Assembly: GCF_024323335.1 (NCBI RefSeq)
Contig: NC_066581.1
Span: 36,474,699-36,538,698 of the forward strand
Direction: 5' to 3'
Source of the DNA: Lathyrus oleraceus
Lineage: Eukaryota > Streptophyta > Magnoliopsida > Fabales > Fabaceae
Length of the DNA: 64,000 nt
Below, piece by piece: positions 44,419 through 55,804 of the stretch. The notes under the pieces are model-generated. The model worked only from the letters and a program-made list of their open reading frames with translations, was not told the origin of the DNA and did not search any database. Numbering within the stretch: the stretch's first letter is position 1; every line of letters starts with the position of its first letter. The position numbers and the translations under genes are program-made.

Positions 44419-44827
44419 CACTGTTCGGAAAAGTGTTTAGAACACACAACTCTTGTGTAGTCAAACCCCAATCGCATAACTCTCTGACAACACAACCCTT
44501 GTGCCGTCACTAACCCTGATGCACCAATTTCAAACCGTCAAACACATCTCGATTGTTAATTCAGTATGATTGATCAACACGTCATTGTTTCACCATACTA
44601 ATGTCGGATCAAGAAGCAAACGACCATTGATCGCTCAAAGGAAAACAATCATTGAGGGTTTGAATGAACGAAACGAGAACACTATATCATATATAATGTA
44701 TTTTGCATCAGGATTACATATATCACATATACGTAACTTGATCGATCTCAATTTAACCTTTGATTCATTCTGTCTTTAATCATATTATTACAGAATAAAA
44801 ACAGTTATCAGATTCATGGTTTCGCAA

Positions 44828-44843
44828 CCAGGCTCTGATACCA
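44828..44843 (-). other. Primer binding site of copia B
   Basis: On the - strand TGGTATCAGAGCCTGG starts one base after the 5' LTR. It matches the 3' end of initiator tRNA-Met. Confidence 0.88.
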
Positions 44844-44844
44844 C

Positions 44845-45590
44845 TGAAGGAGAATTGCCATCCAAGGCGCAGCGGAATTTAAAAATTTCTCCATTTAGTG
44901 ATCCTTACGAATGGGCATGATCAGTGATAGAATCGTTACCTCTTGTGGCGATTCAAACCTTTGGTGCAGATCTCTGATAATGATCAAAACCTTTGATACA
45001 GATCCACGGGGTGATCACGAACGTTGAACGATGACAACGTCTCTACTCAGTCCACACGAACGGATTCCTTCAATCGCATTACTAGCTGTTATGAATGAAG
45101 GCTTTGAGTGAGAGAGAGAGAGAGCGAAACGATATTCCAAGTCTCACTTGAAATTTTGTCTGAGTGGAGTGGAGTTGAGTGACAATGCTTCTACCCAAAG
45201 GGTTCTATTTATAGAACCACTTGTGTGGGCTTCAAGCCAAAAAGCCCACTTAAGTGTATTTTGCCCATATCTCATAATATGCCAAAATCACTTAAGTATT
45301 TGGTACCTTACCATATTTCTTTATCCATGATCCATGAGATGTGATCATCAGTCTACAAACATAATAATCTTAATGCTTTAATGTTATCCCACTTCACATT
45401 AAAGCTCGACTACGGATACTTTAAGAATAGTGTCCTTATGTTTAATGTGTTCTCATGATTAAGTCACACTTAATACATTAAACAGACTATCTATTCCAGG
45501 GACTTTATTAATCAACCATAATAAAGAAAATGCCTTTAAATAATTCGATACAAGTACCAAAAGTATTGGCCTCTAGGGCTTACACCAACA
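44845..45590 (-). repeat. 5' LTR of copia B, with internal deletion
   Basis: Compared with the other LTR it lacks the segment corresponding to about 39431-40053; the junction shares a few bases (TTC/TC), suggesting end joining or slippage. TATAAATA (- strand) at 45206-45213 is retained. Confidence 0.9.
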
Positions 45591-45595
45591 CTAAT

Positions 45596-48314
45596 GTCTC
45601 AGAATAGAACCTTCAAGATTGAGCTTAATGTGATGGAGCATAGGTGCCTTGCAACAACAGCCAACAGAGATGAATGGATATGGAATTATAGACTTGGCCA
45701 TCTCAACTTCAAAGACATCAGAGATTTGAAGAGAAGAAATATGGTTTCAGGATTACCAGAAATCGACATTTCAAACGAAGTTTGTGAAGAATGTGTGCAA
45801 GCGAAGAAACATAAGAACAACTTCAGTAAGGATGCAGGAAACAAGTCGAAGGCAATTCTTGAAGTCATATACTCTGATATATGTGGTCCTCTCCAGGTGG
45901 ATTCGATAGGAGGTAACAAATACTTTGTTACATTCATATGTGATTTCAGTCGAAAACTGTGGTCTTACCTGATCCAGAAGAAAAGTGAAGTGATCGAGGT
46001 ATTTTCCAAGTTTAAATCTATGGTCGAAAGACAGAGCGGTCGAAAGACAGAGCTTTTGAGAACTGATGGTGGTGGAGAATATGTGTCGAAAGACTTCGAT
46101 GCATTATGTATGAAAGAAGGGATTGTGCATGAGGTGGTGCCACCCTACACTCCACAGCAGAATGGAGTCGCTGAAAGGAAGAATAGAACCATTATGAATA
46201 TGGTTATAAGTATGTTGAAAGGCAAGCATCTACCCGAAGAATTATATGGAGAAATTATGTCGACTGCGACATATATCCTAAACAGATGTCCGACGAAGAA
46301 GCTAGAAGGAATCACGCCAGAAGAATGTTGGTCTGGTGTCAAGCCTAGCTTGAGTCATCTGAGGGTGTTTGGATCTATAGCACATAGACATGTGCCAGAT
46401 CAGTTGAGAAGAAAACTTGATGACAAGTCCAGTCAGATGATCCTGATAGGATATCATTCGACTAGAGGATACAAGTTATTCGACCCAGTAAATAAGAAAA
46501 TAGTGATTAGCAGGGACGTGATCATATATGAGCTTAAGGAGTGGGATTGGACTAAGAATGTCAAGAAATATTCAGTGAGAGTCTTTTGTGATGAACCAGC
46601 TAGTGAAGCCGAAAGAGAAGTTCGACAGGAAGAAGTCAGAGGTGAAGCAGGCCCAAGCAGACCTCAAAGAACAAGACACATGCTTGCAAGGTTGCAAGAA
46701 TGTGTGATTACATCAGATGATGTGGTCGATGAAGAATGGGAGCTGGTACATTATGCTTTCTACGCAGATGTCAAACCTGTCAATGCATCCCAGGCATTGA
46801 AAGATTCGAAGTGGATGAAAGCAATGGACGAAGAGTTGAAGTCAATCGAAGTCAACAACACTTGGTCACTTGTCGAATTGCCCCAAAATAAGAAGGCAAT
46901 CGATGTGAAGTGGGTATACATGGTGAAGTTGAATCCCAAAGGAGAAGTGACTCGACACAAGGCGAGACTTGTGGCGAAAGGATTTCTTCAGTAAGAAGGA
47001 ATCGACTTCGATGAAGTTTTTGCACCTGTTGCTAGGATCGAAACAATCAGGCTGGTTGTTGGTCTAGAAAACATGAACAACTGGAAGATGTGCCAGATGG
47101 ACGTGAAATATGCATTCCTTAATGACCCCTTAGGAAAAGAAGTTTATGTTGCATAACCAGCTGGGTTTGTGAAACATGGCGAAGAAAGAAAAGTGTACAG
47201 GCTGCATAAGGCTCTGTAAGGACTTAAACAAGCTCCAAGAGATTGGAATAAGAAGATAGATGGCTTTCTAAGGGAGAAAGAATTTGTGAAGTGAAAATTT
47301 GAACATGGAATATATGTAAGAAGAAGCAAGAGTGAATTGCTTATACTATGCCTCTATGTCGATGACCTGTTGATAACAGGTAGCTGCAAGAAGGAGATCG
47401 AAGACTTCAAAGGTGATCTCAACAAGGAATTCAAAATGTCAGATCTGGGTGACATTTCATATTTTCTTGGCATCGAATTCTACAAGAGTGGTAGAGGTTT
47501 GATGATGCATCAAAGAAGGTATGCAGGCGAAATACTCAAGAGATTTGAGATGCAAGATTGCAACCCAACTTCGACTCCAGTTGAGCCCAGATTACAACTG
47601 TCGAAAGATTCAGATGATGTCGACCCAACCCAATATAGAAGAATTATTGGGTCACTTCGATACCTTTGTCACACAAGGCCTGACTTAGCATCCAATGTAG
47701 GTATGGTGAGTAGGTTCATGCAGAAGCCAAAGGTATCACATCTAGCAGCGGCGAAGAGGATAATAAGGTATCTGAAAGGAACTCTCGACTATGGAATTTT
47801 GTTTCCTACAACTGATGAAGGAAAAGAATGCAAATTAGTGGGATACACCGACTCAAGTTGGTGTAGTGATGCTGAGGATCGAAAATCCACAGTTGGTTAT
47901 GTGTTTATGCTAGGTGGTGCACCAGTTGCTTGGAGTTCGAGAAAAGAGCCAGTAGTGGCATTATCGTATTGCATAGTAGAATACATAGTTGCTTATCTTT
48001 CTGCATGTCAAGCAACATGGATGGTAAATCTGGTCGAAGAAATAACAGCGAAGTGTCATGGAGCTATTACCATGAAGATCGATAGCATGTCAGCTATTAA
48101 TTTGGTAAAGAATCCGATAGCACATGGTCGAAGCAAGCACATTGAAATGAGGTTCCATTATCTTCAAGATCAAGTCATAAATGAGAAGATGAATGTGGAA
48201 CACTGCAGAACTGAGAATCAGATTGCAGACATCATGACGAAAAGAGTGCAGGTTGAAGTGTTCAGAAGGCTAAGAGCTATGATGAATGTAGATAGCTTAG
48301 ACACAATGAATTAG
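45596..48314 (+). pseudogene. Copia A integrase, RT and RNase H
   Basis: One frame runs from integrase to the end of RNase H with stops at 46992, 47154, 47217 and 47292. Integrase has the zinc site (H-x3-5-H then CEECVQAK), D (YSDICGP), D (TDGGGEY near 46065) and E (VAERKNRT near 46168). RT has YVDDLL near 47351. RNase H has GYTDSSWCSD, but the usual CEAEY motif reads CIVEY, losing a catalytic acidic residue. The ORF ends at TAG 48312-48314, six bases before the 3' LTR. The coding sequence is rich in TCGA. Confidence 0.88.
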
Positions 48315-48320
48315 GTGATG

Positions 48321-48758
48321 TATTGAAATCTAATTCCTTGTTTCGAAGCAAGTTGCTCGACAGAGTAAGGAAGTGTCAAGCCACTTATGCCTATTGAGTA
48401 GTGTTAGCTGTTTTGGGCTTTTATAGTTTTGGGTTTTTATAATTTTGGGCCTTGGCTTGAGGTCCAAGTTAACCTAAATCTATAAATAGAGGTAGTAACC
48501 CTTATTTTGTAATAGAAGTGAATAGAGCATTCATAACATTGTATTCACAGTATTTTGCAGTTGCAAAGTGAATAAGAAGTTTTCCACAGTTTGTGGGCAA
48601 AGAGAAACTTTGCAGAATTTAATTTTTCTTCTCCTTCATCGTTCTATACACTTTCTTTCTCCATTGTTCTTTCTTTTCATTGTTATTGTGTGAGTGATAA
48701 CAATCTTGTTCATCAAGATTGATTGAAATTCTCCATAGACTTTGGGGGATTTCCAACA
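48321..48758 (+). repeat. 3' LTR of copia A
   Basis: Starts TATTGAAAT (TG mutated to TA), ends TTCCAACA, and has TATAAATA at 48481-48488. Same length as the 5' LTR. Confidence 0.9.
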
Positions 48759-49084
48759 GGGCGGAGCCATAAAATTTAAATAGTGGGGCATGATATATAA
48801 GTAATATTAAATATAAATTTGAACTAAACAACTTTTCTATAAATAGAATAGTTATACATATATTAAATTATTTTTCATCATTATGTCACATTATTATATT
48901 ATTTCCAAAAAAAATCACAAACAAAATCATACCAATTAAATTCTATTTAAAAATAATATATTACTTTAAATATTAAATATATATTATTTAACAAATAAAA
49001 GATAATATCACACTAGTCATTTTAAAAATAATATTACACTAGTACAATTTACAAAAACAAGAGTCATTGCATTAAAAATAGACT

Positions 49085-50299
49085 TGAAATTCTGGTATCA
49101 GATATGAGATGTCGAAGGTAATGTCACGACACTAATATCTGAGTAATGCAAACAGAATAAAGATAGAGAATAGTAATGCAAAAGACACAAGCAACTGTTA
49201 ACCCAGTTCAGTCCAACTCACCTACATCCGGGGGCTACCAAGCCAAGAAGGAAATTCACTAAAATAGAATCAGTTCAGACTCTCCGCACACTTCAACAAG
49301 TTACAGTCTTTCTCACCTAATCTCTACCCGTGCAATTTCTACCTAAGCACTCTTAGATATGAGAACCCAATCACTTCCCTACAATCACACCCGTGATTTT
49401 AAACAACAATCCCTTGTGAAAAGAAAACACTTTTCAATAACACACACTTGATTTTACTTCACATTTTTAATCAAGTAGACACACTCTTGATCTTGCTTAA
49501 CAGCTTTGATCAAGAAGACACACACTTGATCTTGCTTAACAGCTTTGATCAAGTAGACACACACTCTTGCTTACAAGCTTTGAGTGACAAATTACCACCA
49601 CAAATCAAAGCAATTCAATCATTTAAGGATGACTTGAATGGCTTACAAGTCTCACGACTAAACAAGACACAAACCCTAGCTCTCTCTCAGTATTTCGCTC
49701 AGTATTGGTTGTGTTACAAATCAGGTTTTCCATGTCCTATTTATAGAAGCATTCAGCAGGGCTTGGACATCTTGAAAACCCTAAAACTATTTTCCAATTA
49801 AATCTTCTCATGACAGCTGGTTAGATATCCTTGGAAAATAAGTAAATCAGGTTGTAATCAATGATTGAATGCGCCTGCAAATCAGATCTTCAATCATACA
49901 TAGATTTCCATTAAATGTGAAATCACAAAACACCAGACATTCATACTGAATGTTCTGTGTACAAGATGTCATGACATCGGGTCTGACATCCTGGAAAAAT
50001 CCTGCATAATTCCATAATTCCATTTATAATTTCCAGCAGGTACAACCATATCAGATACCATGACATTGTGTATGACATCCTGAAACAATCCTGCACAATT
50101 ATGTGTCTTAAATTCCAACAGGTACATAATATCAGATGCCACGGCATTGGTGTATGACATTCTGAATCAATCCTGCATAATTATGTTTTCCATTTAGACT
50201 CCAGCAGGTACACAGATATCTTATGTTAAGACATCACATGCAACATCTTGTGAACACTCTTTGTTTTACCAAAATTGCTGTCAACACTTAGAACCAACA
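49085..50299 (+). repeat. Solo LTR, copia-type, with target duplication
   Basis: 1215 bp from TGAAATTCTGG to GAACCAACA, flanked by AGACT at 49080-49084 and 50300-50304. No internal region is present, so it arose by recombination between the two LTRs of a lost element. Near its left side the string GTTAACCCAGTTCAGTCC recalls LTRs of SIRE/Maximus-type legume elements; the family name is inference. Its 3' end matches 29325-29409. Confidence 0.85.
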
Positions 50300-50923
50300 A
50301 GACTTAATTTGGTGTTATTATATAATAGATTGTGTATATTGAAGAATTTACTTGAAATATTAGTGTATTCATTTATGAAATAATTTGGATTTTTTCTTAT
50401 AGAAGAAAACATGTAGGAACGAAACAAACATGTATAAATGAATATTAGATATTAGTATACAAAATTGAAACATTAGTGGGGGCCTATACCCACATAATGA
50501 TACACATGGCTCCGTCCTTGAATGCAATCCTCAAATTCTAAAATAAAGGGTCAAAATATATCTCTTCTTTGTGAATTCTCATTCTTTTTTGAACACTTGA
50601 AATGGTAAAGGGCTAAAAAAATGATATATATTTTTCTAATTATTTTATTTTTTATATCTTTCTCTCATGGAGCCGAGCAAATCCTGAATTTATTTTTGGA
50701 ATATCATACTATACTAATAGTATAAATAGAATTTATTTTTATTAGATTGCTAAAAATACCTCGACCCAAAGTCTATGTGAAAGTTATAGTTAGGTAAAAA
50801 TTCACGTGATTCAGTAAAGTAAAAAGAATAGAAATTTCATTATTGTTAAATCTATTCATGTGATTCGATGAAGAATGACAACAAATAATGGGATATTTTC
50901 TATAAAAAGGGGGAAATAAAAAA

Positions 50924-51741
50924 TGATCGGGGTTGGGAATAACAAAATGTTTACACTACTCGGATCGAATCAAATACAATGTAAAGGATTTTGTAGATTC
51001 ATTGATCGGGGCTTAACAGAAGAATTTTTGAAGTTTCCAAAAATTGAAGATACAAATCAAGAAATTGTTACATGTGGAAACATATCAATTGATAGAACCC
51101 TCAATAAAAGAAAAAGATGTTGTATATGAATCACTTAAATATTCCTCTGAGTTATATATATCCGCGGGATTAATTTGGAAAAACAGTCGGGATATCCAAG
51201 AATAAATTATTTTTATTGAAAACATTCCTCTAATGAGTTCCCTAGGAACTTTTATAGTAACTGGAATATAAAAAATTGTAATTAATCAAATATTGCAAAA
51301 CCCGAGTATCTATTATCGGTCAGAATTGGACCATAACGGAATTTCAGTCTATACTGACACAATAATATTATATTGGGGAGGAAAATTAGAGTTAGAAATT
51401 AATAGAAAATCAAGGATATGGGCTCGTGTAAGTAGGAAATAGAAAATCTCTATTCTAGTTCTATCATCCGCTATAGGTTCGAATTTAAGCGAAATTCTTG
51501 AGAACGTTTGTTACCCAAAAAAAATTCTTGTATTTCCTCAATGAAAAGGAAGGGGAAAATCGGGTCAAAAGAAAACTCCATTTTGGAGTTTTATCGACAA
51601 TTTGCTTGTGTATGCGGAGAGCCCATATTTCCTGAATCTTTATGTACAAAATTACAAACAAATTTTTTTCAACAAAAATGTGAATTAGGAGGGATTGGTC
51701 AGTGAGATATGAACCGAAGGTTAAATATTTATATACCTGAA
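50924..51741 (+). pseudogene. rpoB: rpoB 5' part (plastid RNA polymerase beta subunit), broken
   Basis: The frame [10 protein letters not shown]...[20 protein letters not shown]...[12 protein letters not shown] is the N-terminus of plastid RpoB. Further pieces in shifted frames include the [15 protein letters not shown] segment near 51315 and [20 protein letters not shown] near 51565. Several frameshifts and stops occur, and the gene is cut near 51741, about a quarter of the way in. Divergent orientation to trnC matches the plastome. Confidence 0.9.
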
Positions 51742-51885
51742 AAGAAAATTCTCTCATCCGAGTTTGAGCTTAAATTTTTTTTGTCGAACTCGAACCTAGA
51801 TTTGAGCTGAACCAATTCTTAACAAGTAGAGCTAAGTTAAGGCAAGTTCGACTCGACTCGACTCATTTCCATCCCTAACCATTAG

Positions 51886-52866
51886 TATCTAATCTATTAA
51901 GAGATAGAAAAAAAAATTTAAAATAAAATACATAAGCATGAGGAAAGAGGATTTCTTGGAATTCTATGATAAACTTCAAATCTTTCTTCTTGAAAAGGTA
52001 GACACTTGAACAAGCTAGAGTGTATCACTCTTGCCAAGGCCATTCTTAATTTTTTACCTACTTAGAGCATGCAAATTTATTTGTTTCCTCATTATGTTTG
52101 TAAGAACTTGGATAAAGTTATGAGAACTTTTATATGGCATGGTAAAACGAATCAATCCATGCATATGGTTAGTTAGAACAAAATTATTGAGCCTTAAAAT
52201 TTTGGTGGTTTAGGGATTGGTCCAACCTTGATGCAAAACAATACTTTATTAGGAAAATTTGCTTGAAACTTAATGCAATCACACAAGAAACATTAGATCT
52301 TACTATTGGAAGATAAATGTTTATCTGAAGGTAATAAATTCCTATATAAGAATAAATATGGCTCACCAACATGGAAAGCTATTATTAAGGCTCTTGATAT
52401 GTTGAAAGATGATTTCATTTTTAATAATATATGAAGATACAATTGTTTGGAGTCAACCATGGATCTCAAAATATCATCCTCTTAAGAATATCTAGGATAT
52501 CCCTCCTCAACTTACGGGGTTAAAGATCAATGACATATGAGTTAGTGGTTAAAATATTAGTGTTGACTTATATATTTTTTTGCCCTAGGAAATTACTACT
52601 TTTATTTAGAGATTTCAACCAACTTTCATTATTATTATTTTTATTGAAGTATGATGAATGTGGAGTGAAAATCTTAATGAAGAATATACTACTAGAAGTA
52701 GGGTTCTTTGTTTGTCATCTATACATCAAGATTATTATTATGAAGATCACTTAAATTATATATGGAAGCTACTTCTTGGAGCAAGCATTCAATATTTATA
52801 TTTGGAGAGTTTATCACAACTCCCTTCCAACCAACTTTTTCATGCAAAATTGAAATGTTAATGTAT
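51886..52866 (+). pseudogene. LINE (L1-type) 3' fragment: RT end and zf-RVT domain
   Basis: After the right duplication (ending 51885) sequence similar to plant LINEs resumes. It reads as DKLQ near 51970, ITLAKAILN in the thumb region, then KNFGGLGI-like residues near 52195, WKAIIKALDMLK near 52372, and a C-terminal YIWKLLLGASIQ...NQLFHAKLKC reminiscent of the zf-RVT domain. Frames are broken throughout. It continues the fragment ending at 29897, with perhaps 30 residues missing. Confidence 0.65.
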
Positions 52867-53291
52867 CCCATACATGTCCTCCCTCAGGACTCTGGGGTTT
52901 CACTTTTCTTCTTTAAGGTGTCTCCTTCAGTTAGACAAAATATCAAAACATCATGTCTTATACTTGTCTGCCGATGCATTTTTAGGTGGTCGACATCATC
53001 AGAAACGTAGCTTAAGGATGACCGTTGAAACCTTAAGACCCCAAAGTTGCCTTTGCCAACTACTCTTGTGAGGTACTTTTTGACTACTTGGACAGAATAT
53101 CTCGGCTCCTGTCTTACTTTGGAGTGGATATCTACCTCAAGTGATTGGCAAGTGGATAATAATCTGCTTATAAGTGATATGGCCTTATGGTCGGGTCCCC
53201 TTGGATTTAGGAGGACGGTCGGATGCGGACGACATTACTTGAAAGGCATGCCTCTTTAACCTCTGGTTGGAGCTTGGACTGAGCTTCCCGC
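52867..53291. other. No recognised feature
   Basis: Moderately GC-balanced repetitive-looking sequence between the LINE relic and the next LTR. Short overlapping frames on the + strand match nothing I recognise. Confidence 0.3.
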
Positions 53292-54730
53292 TGTCATACC
53301 CCAAAATTTACCTACCTCTTAAACAACTTCCACAACCCTAATGCATAAGCATACATTCATCATTCATCATTCATCATCTCATTTGCATTTACACTCATAA
53401 CAAGAAAGAATAAACTCAAGGCATGGTGTTCATATCTGAGAAGCACCAAGATATCTTGATCATGTTGGGGTGTGCTTAATCCACATTCAACCCTAATTAT
53501 CATCTTTAAGAATTCTTTGACCTTGGGGGACTACACAACTCACCCCACTCACTTTCAAAACCCTGATTGAAGGTTGATCCTTGGTTAAAAGTTTTTCTTT
53601 GACCTACATCATCCATTAGTCCATTAACATCTAATTCAAGCTGATTCCATCATCCATTACCTTTGCTTTATCACCTCATCCTCCATTGCTCACTTCATCA
53701 TACATTAGTTCATTAACATCTAATTCAAGCTGATTCCATTCATTATTCACTCAAGGAACCCTAGAGATCAATTGTGGCCAAAGTTTGACTTTAGTCAAAT
53801 AATTGACTTTTTGGTCAACCTTGACCAAAGTCAATACACCTTTTCAAAACCCTAATTTCTCCAAACTTAAATCCTTATTCATCAAATATCCACCCCACCT
53901 CATTCATACATGGCATTATAAGTGAAAGTTTTTAGTTTGAACTTTTGAATCATCAACTTCAAATCATTGGTTTTATCCATACGCATGGCCCATAATCATT
54001 CCACAAAGCCTCAAGGCTTGGTTGTTATCAATTTTTACTCATTTTAGCTTCAAACAATCATCATGGTGCCTTGGAATTCATGAAAACATCAAAATTGTAA
54101 TTTAGGGCATGTTGGTTGGTCAAGTTTTGGCAAGTTTGGGCATACCATTTGGTCCAAACCCCATAGACTTTTCATCTTTTAACCTTTTGAGGATCTACTT
54201 AGAGCCAAATGTCCTAAATGAATTTCTCTCCAACTTTGTTTCAACGCCTAAGAATTAATTCAGTTTATAAGGACCTCAAAATGTGGATTGGCCAAGTTAG
54301 TCAAGTTGCCAAGTCAGGCCTAAAAGCATGCCATGACCTCCACTTTGCACCAATGACATTTCCACATCATAACTCTTTTTGGCCCAATTCTTTTTGAAAT
54401 ATGTTAAGGGTATGGAAATTTTCATTTGGCCTAACTTTTACTCAAAATGCACGAGCCAATTTTAATTGGCCCAAGTGAAAAGTTCATGCCACACCATGTT
54501 GCACATAACCAGACCAGACTATCCAAAACATGTCAATCCATTCACCAAGTCATTAATCCATGTTGTTTCACTTCCATATGGAAAATACACATGTTGTAAC
54601 ACTTTAAGGCACCAAATGCAAACCTAAGTGAGTGTAGCAAAGGGGCATGAGTAAGCAAAACAAAAAAAAGTCAAAAAGCAACATTGCCCAAAATGGATAC
54701 AATCCAAAATCACCTAAGCAAGTGTTGGTA
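53292..54730 (+). repeat. LTR fragment with Ogre-like start
   Basis: Begins TGTCATACCCCAAAATTT, similar to the Ogre LTR start TGTAACACCTCAAAATTT at 12130. The following about 1.4 kb resembles U3-type sequence with many CATTCATCATT-like repeats near 53350. No polypurine tract precedes it and no matching LTR end is visible, so it is a solo or truncated LTR. Its extent is uncertain. Confidence 0.5.
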
Positions 54731-54747
54731 CCCCCCCCCCCCCCCCC
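54731..54747. repeat. C17 homopolymer
   Basis: Seventeen consecutive C after GGTA. Such a run is unusual in this AT-rich region and its exact length is likely unreliable. Confidence 0.9.
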
Positions 54748-55424
54748 ATTATCTCACCAAAAGAATGTTTGTCTGCAGAACAAAGAGATGAAAGAGGAAT
54801 TGTAGGTGACTGATCGTACACTCTTTAGCATGATCTTCAAGGAAATTGTCTCTAGCCTCTATTATAGATCTAGATTTGGATCTAGGATCCTTCCTTATAT
54901 TGCTTTCTATGATTACTTCTGAACACTATCAATTCTGAGATCTAGGAGGTTGTTAATGATGGAGTTGGAAGGCGAACGTGAATTCGTAGAAATCATAGAA
55001 ATAGAAAATTTATTCCCATAAGCGGCGTTGTTGTTCCGTTCATGAACCATAAATGGATACAGTTAAAGAACTGATTATCTTGAAAGGTAGTGGTGATCTC
55101 CTTTATGGAGGTGTAGGGTGAACATTCATGGTTAGCACTCCAACATCTAAGTCGGTTCAAGATTCAAGATCAGTGTTGCGAAAAGTGGAGATCAAAGAAT
55201 GTATCTTACTCTTTGCGTGTCAATTGATTTTATACCTTGTATCAAATGGAGTGTATTTGAGATGACTTGGGCCTTAGCTATTTAGGCTTTTAGCCAGCAT
55301 AAAACAAAGTTATTATTAGAAAAATTTTATGCTTGTTGAAGAGGTCTACTAGTCCACATAAAATAAAACATTTCTCGAAGAAAATATAGATGTAATTGAT
55401 GAAAATGATGATATTAAAAAAAAG
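54748..55424. other. No recognised feature
   Basis: No ORF, RNA gene or terminal repeat is recognisable. The block AGATCTAGATTTGGATCTAGGATCC near 54865 is locally repetitive. Confidence 0.3.
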
Positions 55425-55553
55425 ATAACTTGCAAGACACAATGGTGTAATACACCGAGTCTTAATGCACTTCCTGTCGAAATAAGTTGGGTCACCGAAA
55501 AGGATATACCATTGTGTCTTAGAGTTATTACAGCATTGTGTCTTGCAAGTTAT
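55425..55553. repeat. Foldback (inverted repeat) element, 129 bp
   Basis: The first 20 bases (55425-55444, starting ATAACTTGCAAGACAC) and the last 20 (55534-55553) are perfect reverse complements. Pairing extends to about 28 bases with one mismatch. A third partial copy of the arm lies at about 55509-55520. It may be a tiny MITE, but no clear target duplication is visible. Confidence 0.75.
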
Positions 55554-55804
55554 AAGCATGAAGGTTGAACGAACATGTAATTTGAACTAATGGTCATGAC
55601 CCGAAATACTGATTCCGGTAGGAAAGTGGGTGTCTAATTAACTGTCACCCCTAGTGGGTTAAATAAGAGAACATAAAAGTGGTCTCCCTGCCCAAAAAAA
55701 GAAAATACAATCACTACCACATCGCACCATGTCAGACTATAGAATCAACTCGATCATAAATAGAAAATTCAAGCAAGAACATATATAATCTCATTCTCAG
55801 TCTA

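Larger units (their letters stand above)
38957..45590 (-). mobile_element. Ty1/copia element B, internally deleted, inserted in copia A
   Basis: LTRs at 38957-40325 (1369 bp, 3' in element sense) and 44845-45590 (746 bp) begin TG and end CA, and are flanked by perfect CTAAT duplications (38952-38956 and 45591-45595). The 5' LTR lacks about 620 bp present in the other. Coding remnants on the - strand are gag, a zinc knuckle, protease, the second half of the integrase core, and short RT and RNase H pieces, so large parts of pol are missing. LTR divergence by eye is about 2%. The leader carries a striking palindrome array at 44167-44418. Confidence 0.92.
37147..48758 (+). mobile_element. Ty1/copia element A, split by copia B
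   Basis: Two 438-bp LTRs (37147-37584 and 48321-48758) flank gag, protease, integrase, RT and RNase H in copia order. Flanking 5-mers GGACG and GGGCG match at four of five positions. By eye the LTRs differ at about 25 positions (5-6%), so this is an older insertion than copia B inside it. The element landed eight bases inside the terminal repeat of the inner hAT. A younger opposite-strand element (38957-45590) splits it within the protease/integrase region. Confidence 0.9.
37139..50520. mobile_element. hAT-like miniature element (inner), split by copia A and a solo LTR
   Basis: Terminal inverted repeats CAGGGACGGAGCCAT (left; the last bases lie after copia A, from 48764) and CAAGGACGGAGCCAT (right, - strand from 50520) match at 14 of 15 positions. 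Flanking 8-mers ACTGCAAT (37131-37138) and AATGCAAT (50521-50528) match at seven of eight. Removing the two later insertions leaves about 545 bp without coding capacity, a typical non-autonomous hAT. It inserted in the plastid trnC-rpoB spacer. Confidence 0.75.
29935..51741. other. Nuclear plastid DNA (NUPT), about 8.4 kb, split by later insertions
   Basis: Plastid genes occupy 29935-37138 and 50521-51741. The two parts join across the trnC-rpoB spacer, which is continuous once the inner hAT-like element (37139-50520) is removed. Gene order is ndhC(-), trnP(-), psaJ(+), rpl33(+), rps18(+), rps12 exon 1(-), clpP(-), petN(-), trnC(-), rpoB(+). Most protein genes carry stops, and three are CGA-to-TGA changes, as expected from deamination of methylated cytosine in nuclear copies. 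Boundaries at both ends are approximate. Confidence 0.88.
29898..51877. mobile_element. hAT-like miniature element (outer), split by plastid DNA insertion
   Basis: The left end TAGGGCTAGCAATGAATCG and the inverted right end (TAGGGATGGAAATGAGTCG, read on the - strand from 51877) form imperfect terminal inverted repeats. Flanking 8-mers CTCATTAG (29890-29897) and ACCATTAG (51878-51885) match at six of eight positions, with CATTAG identical. The native element seems to be only about 170 bp: 29898 to about 29935 and about 51742-51877. It sits inside the LINE relic. Confidence 0.55.
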
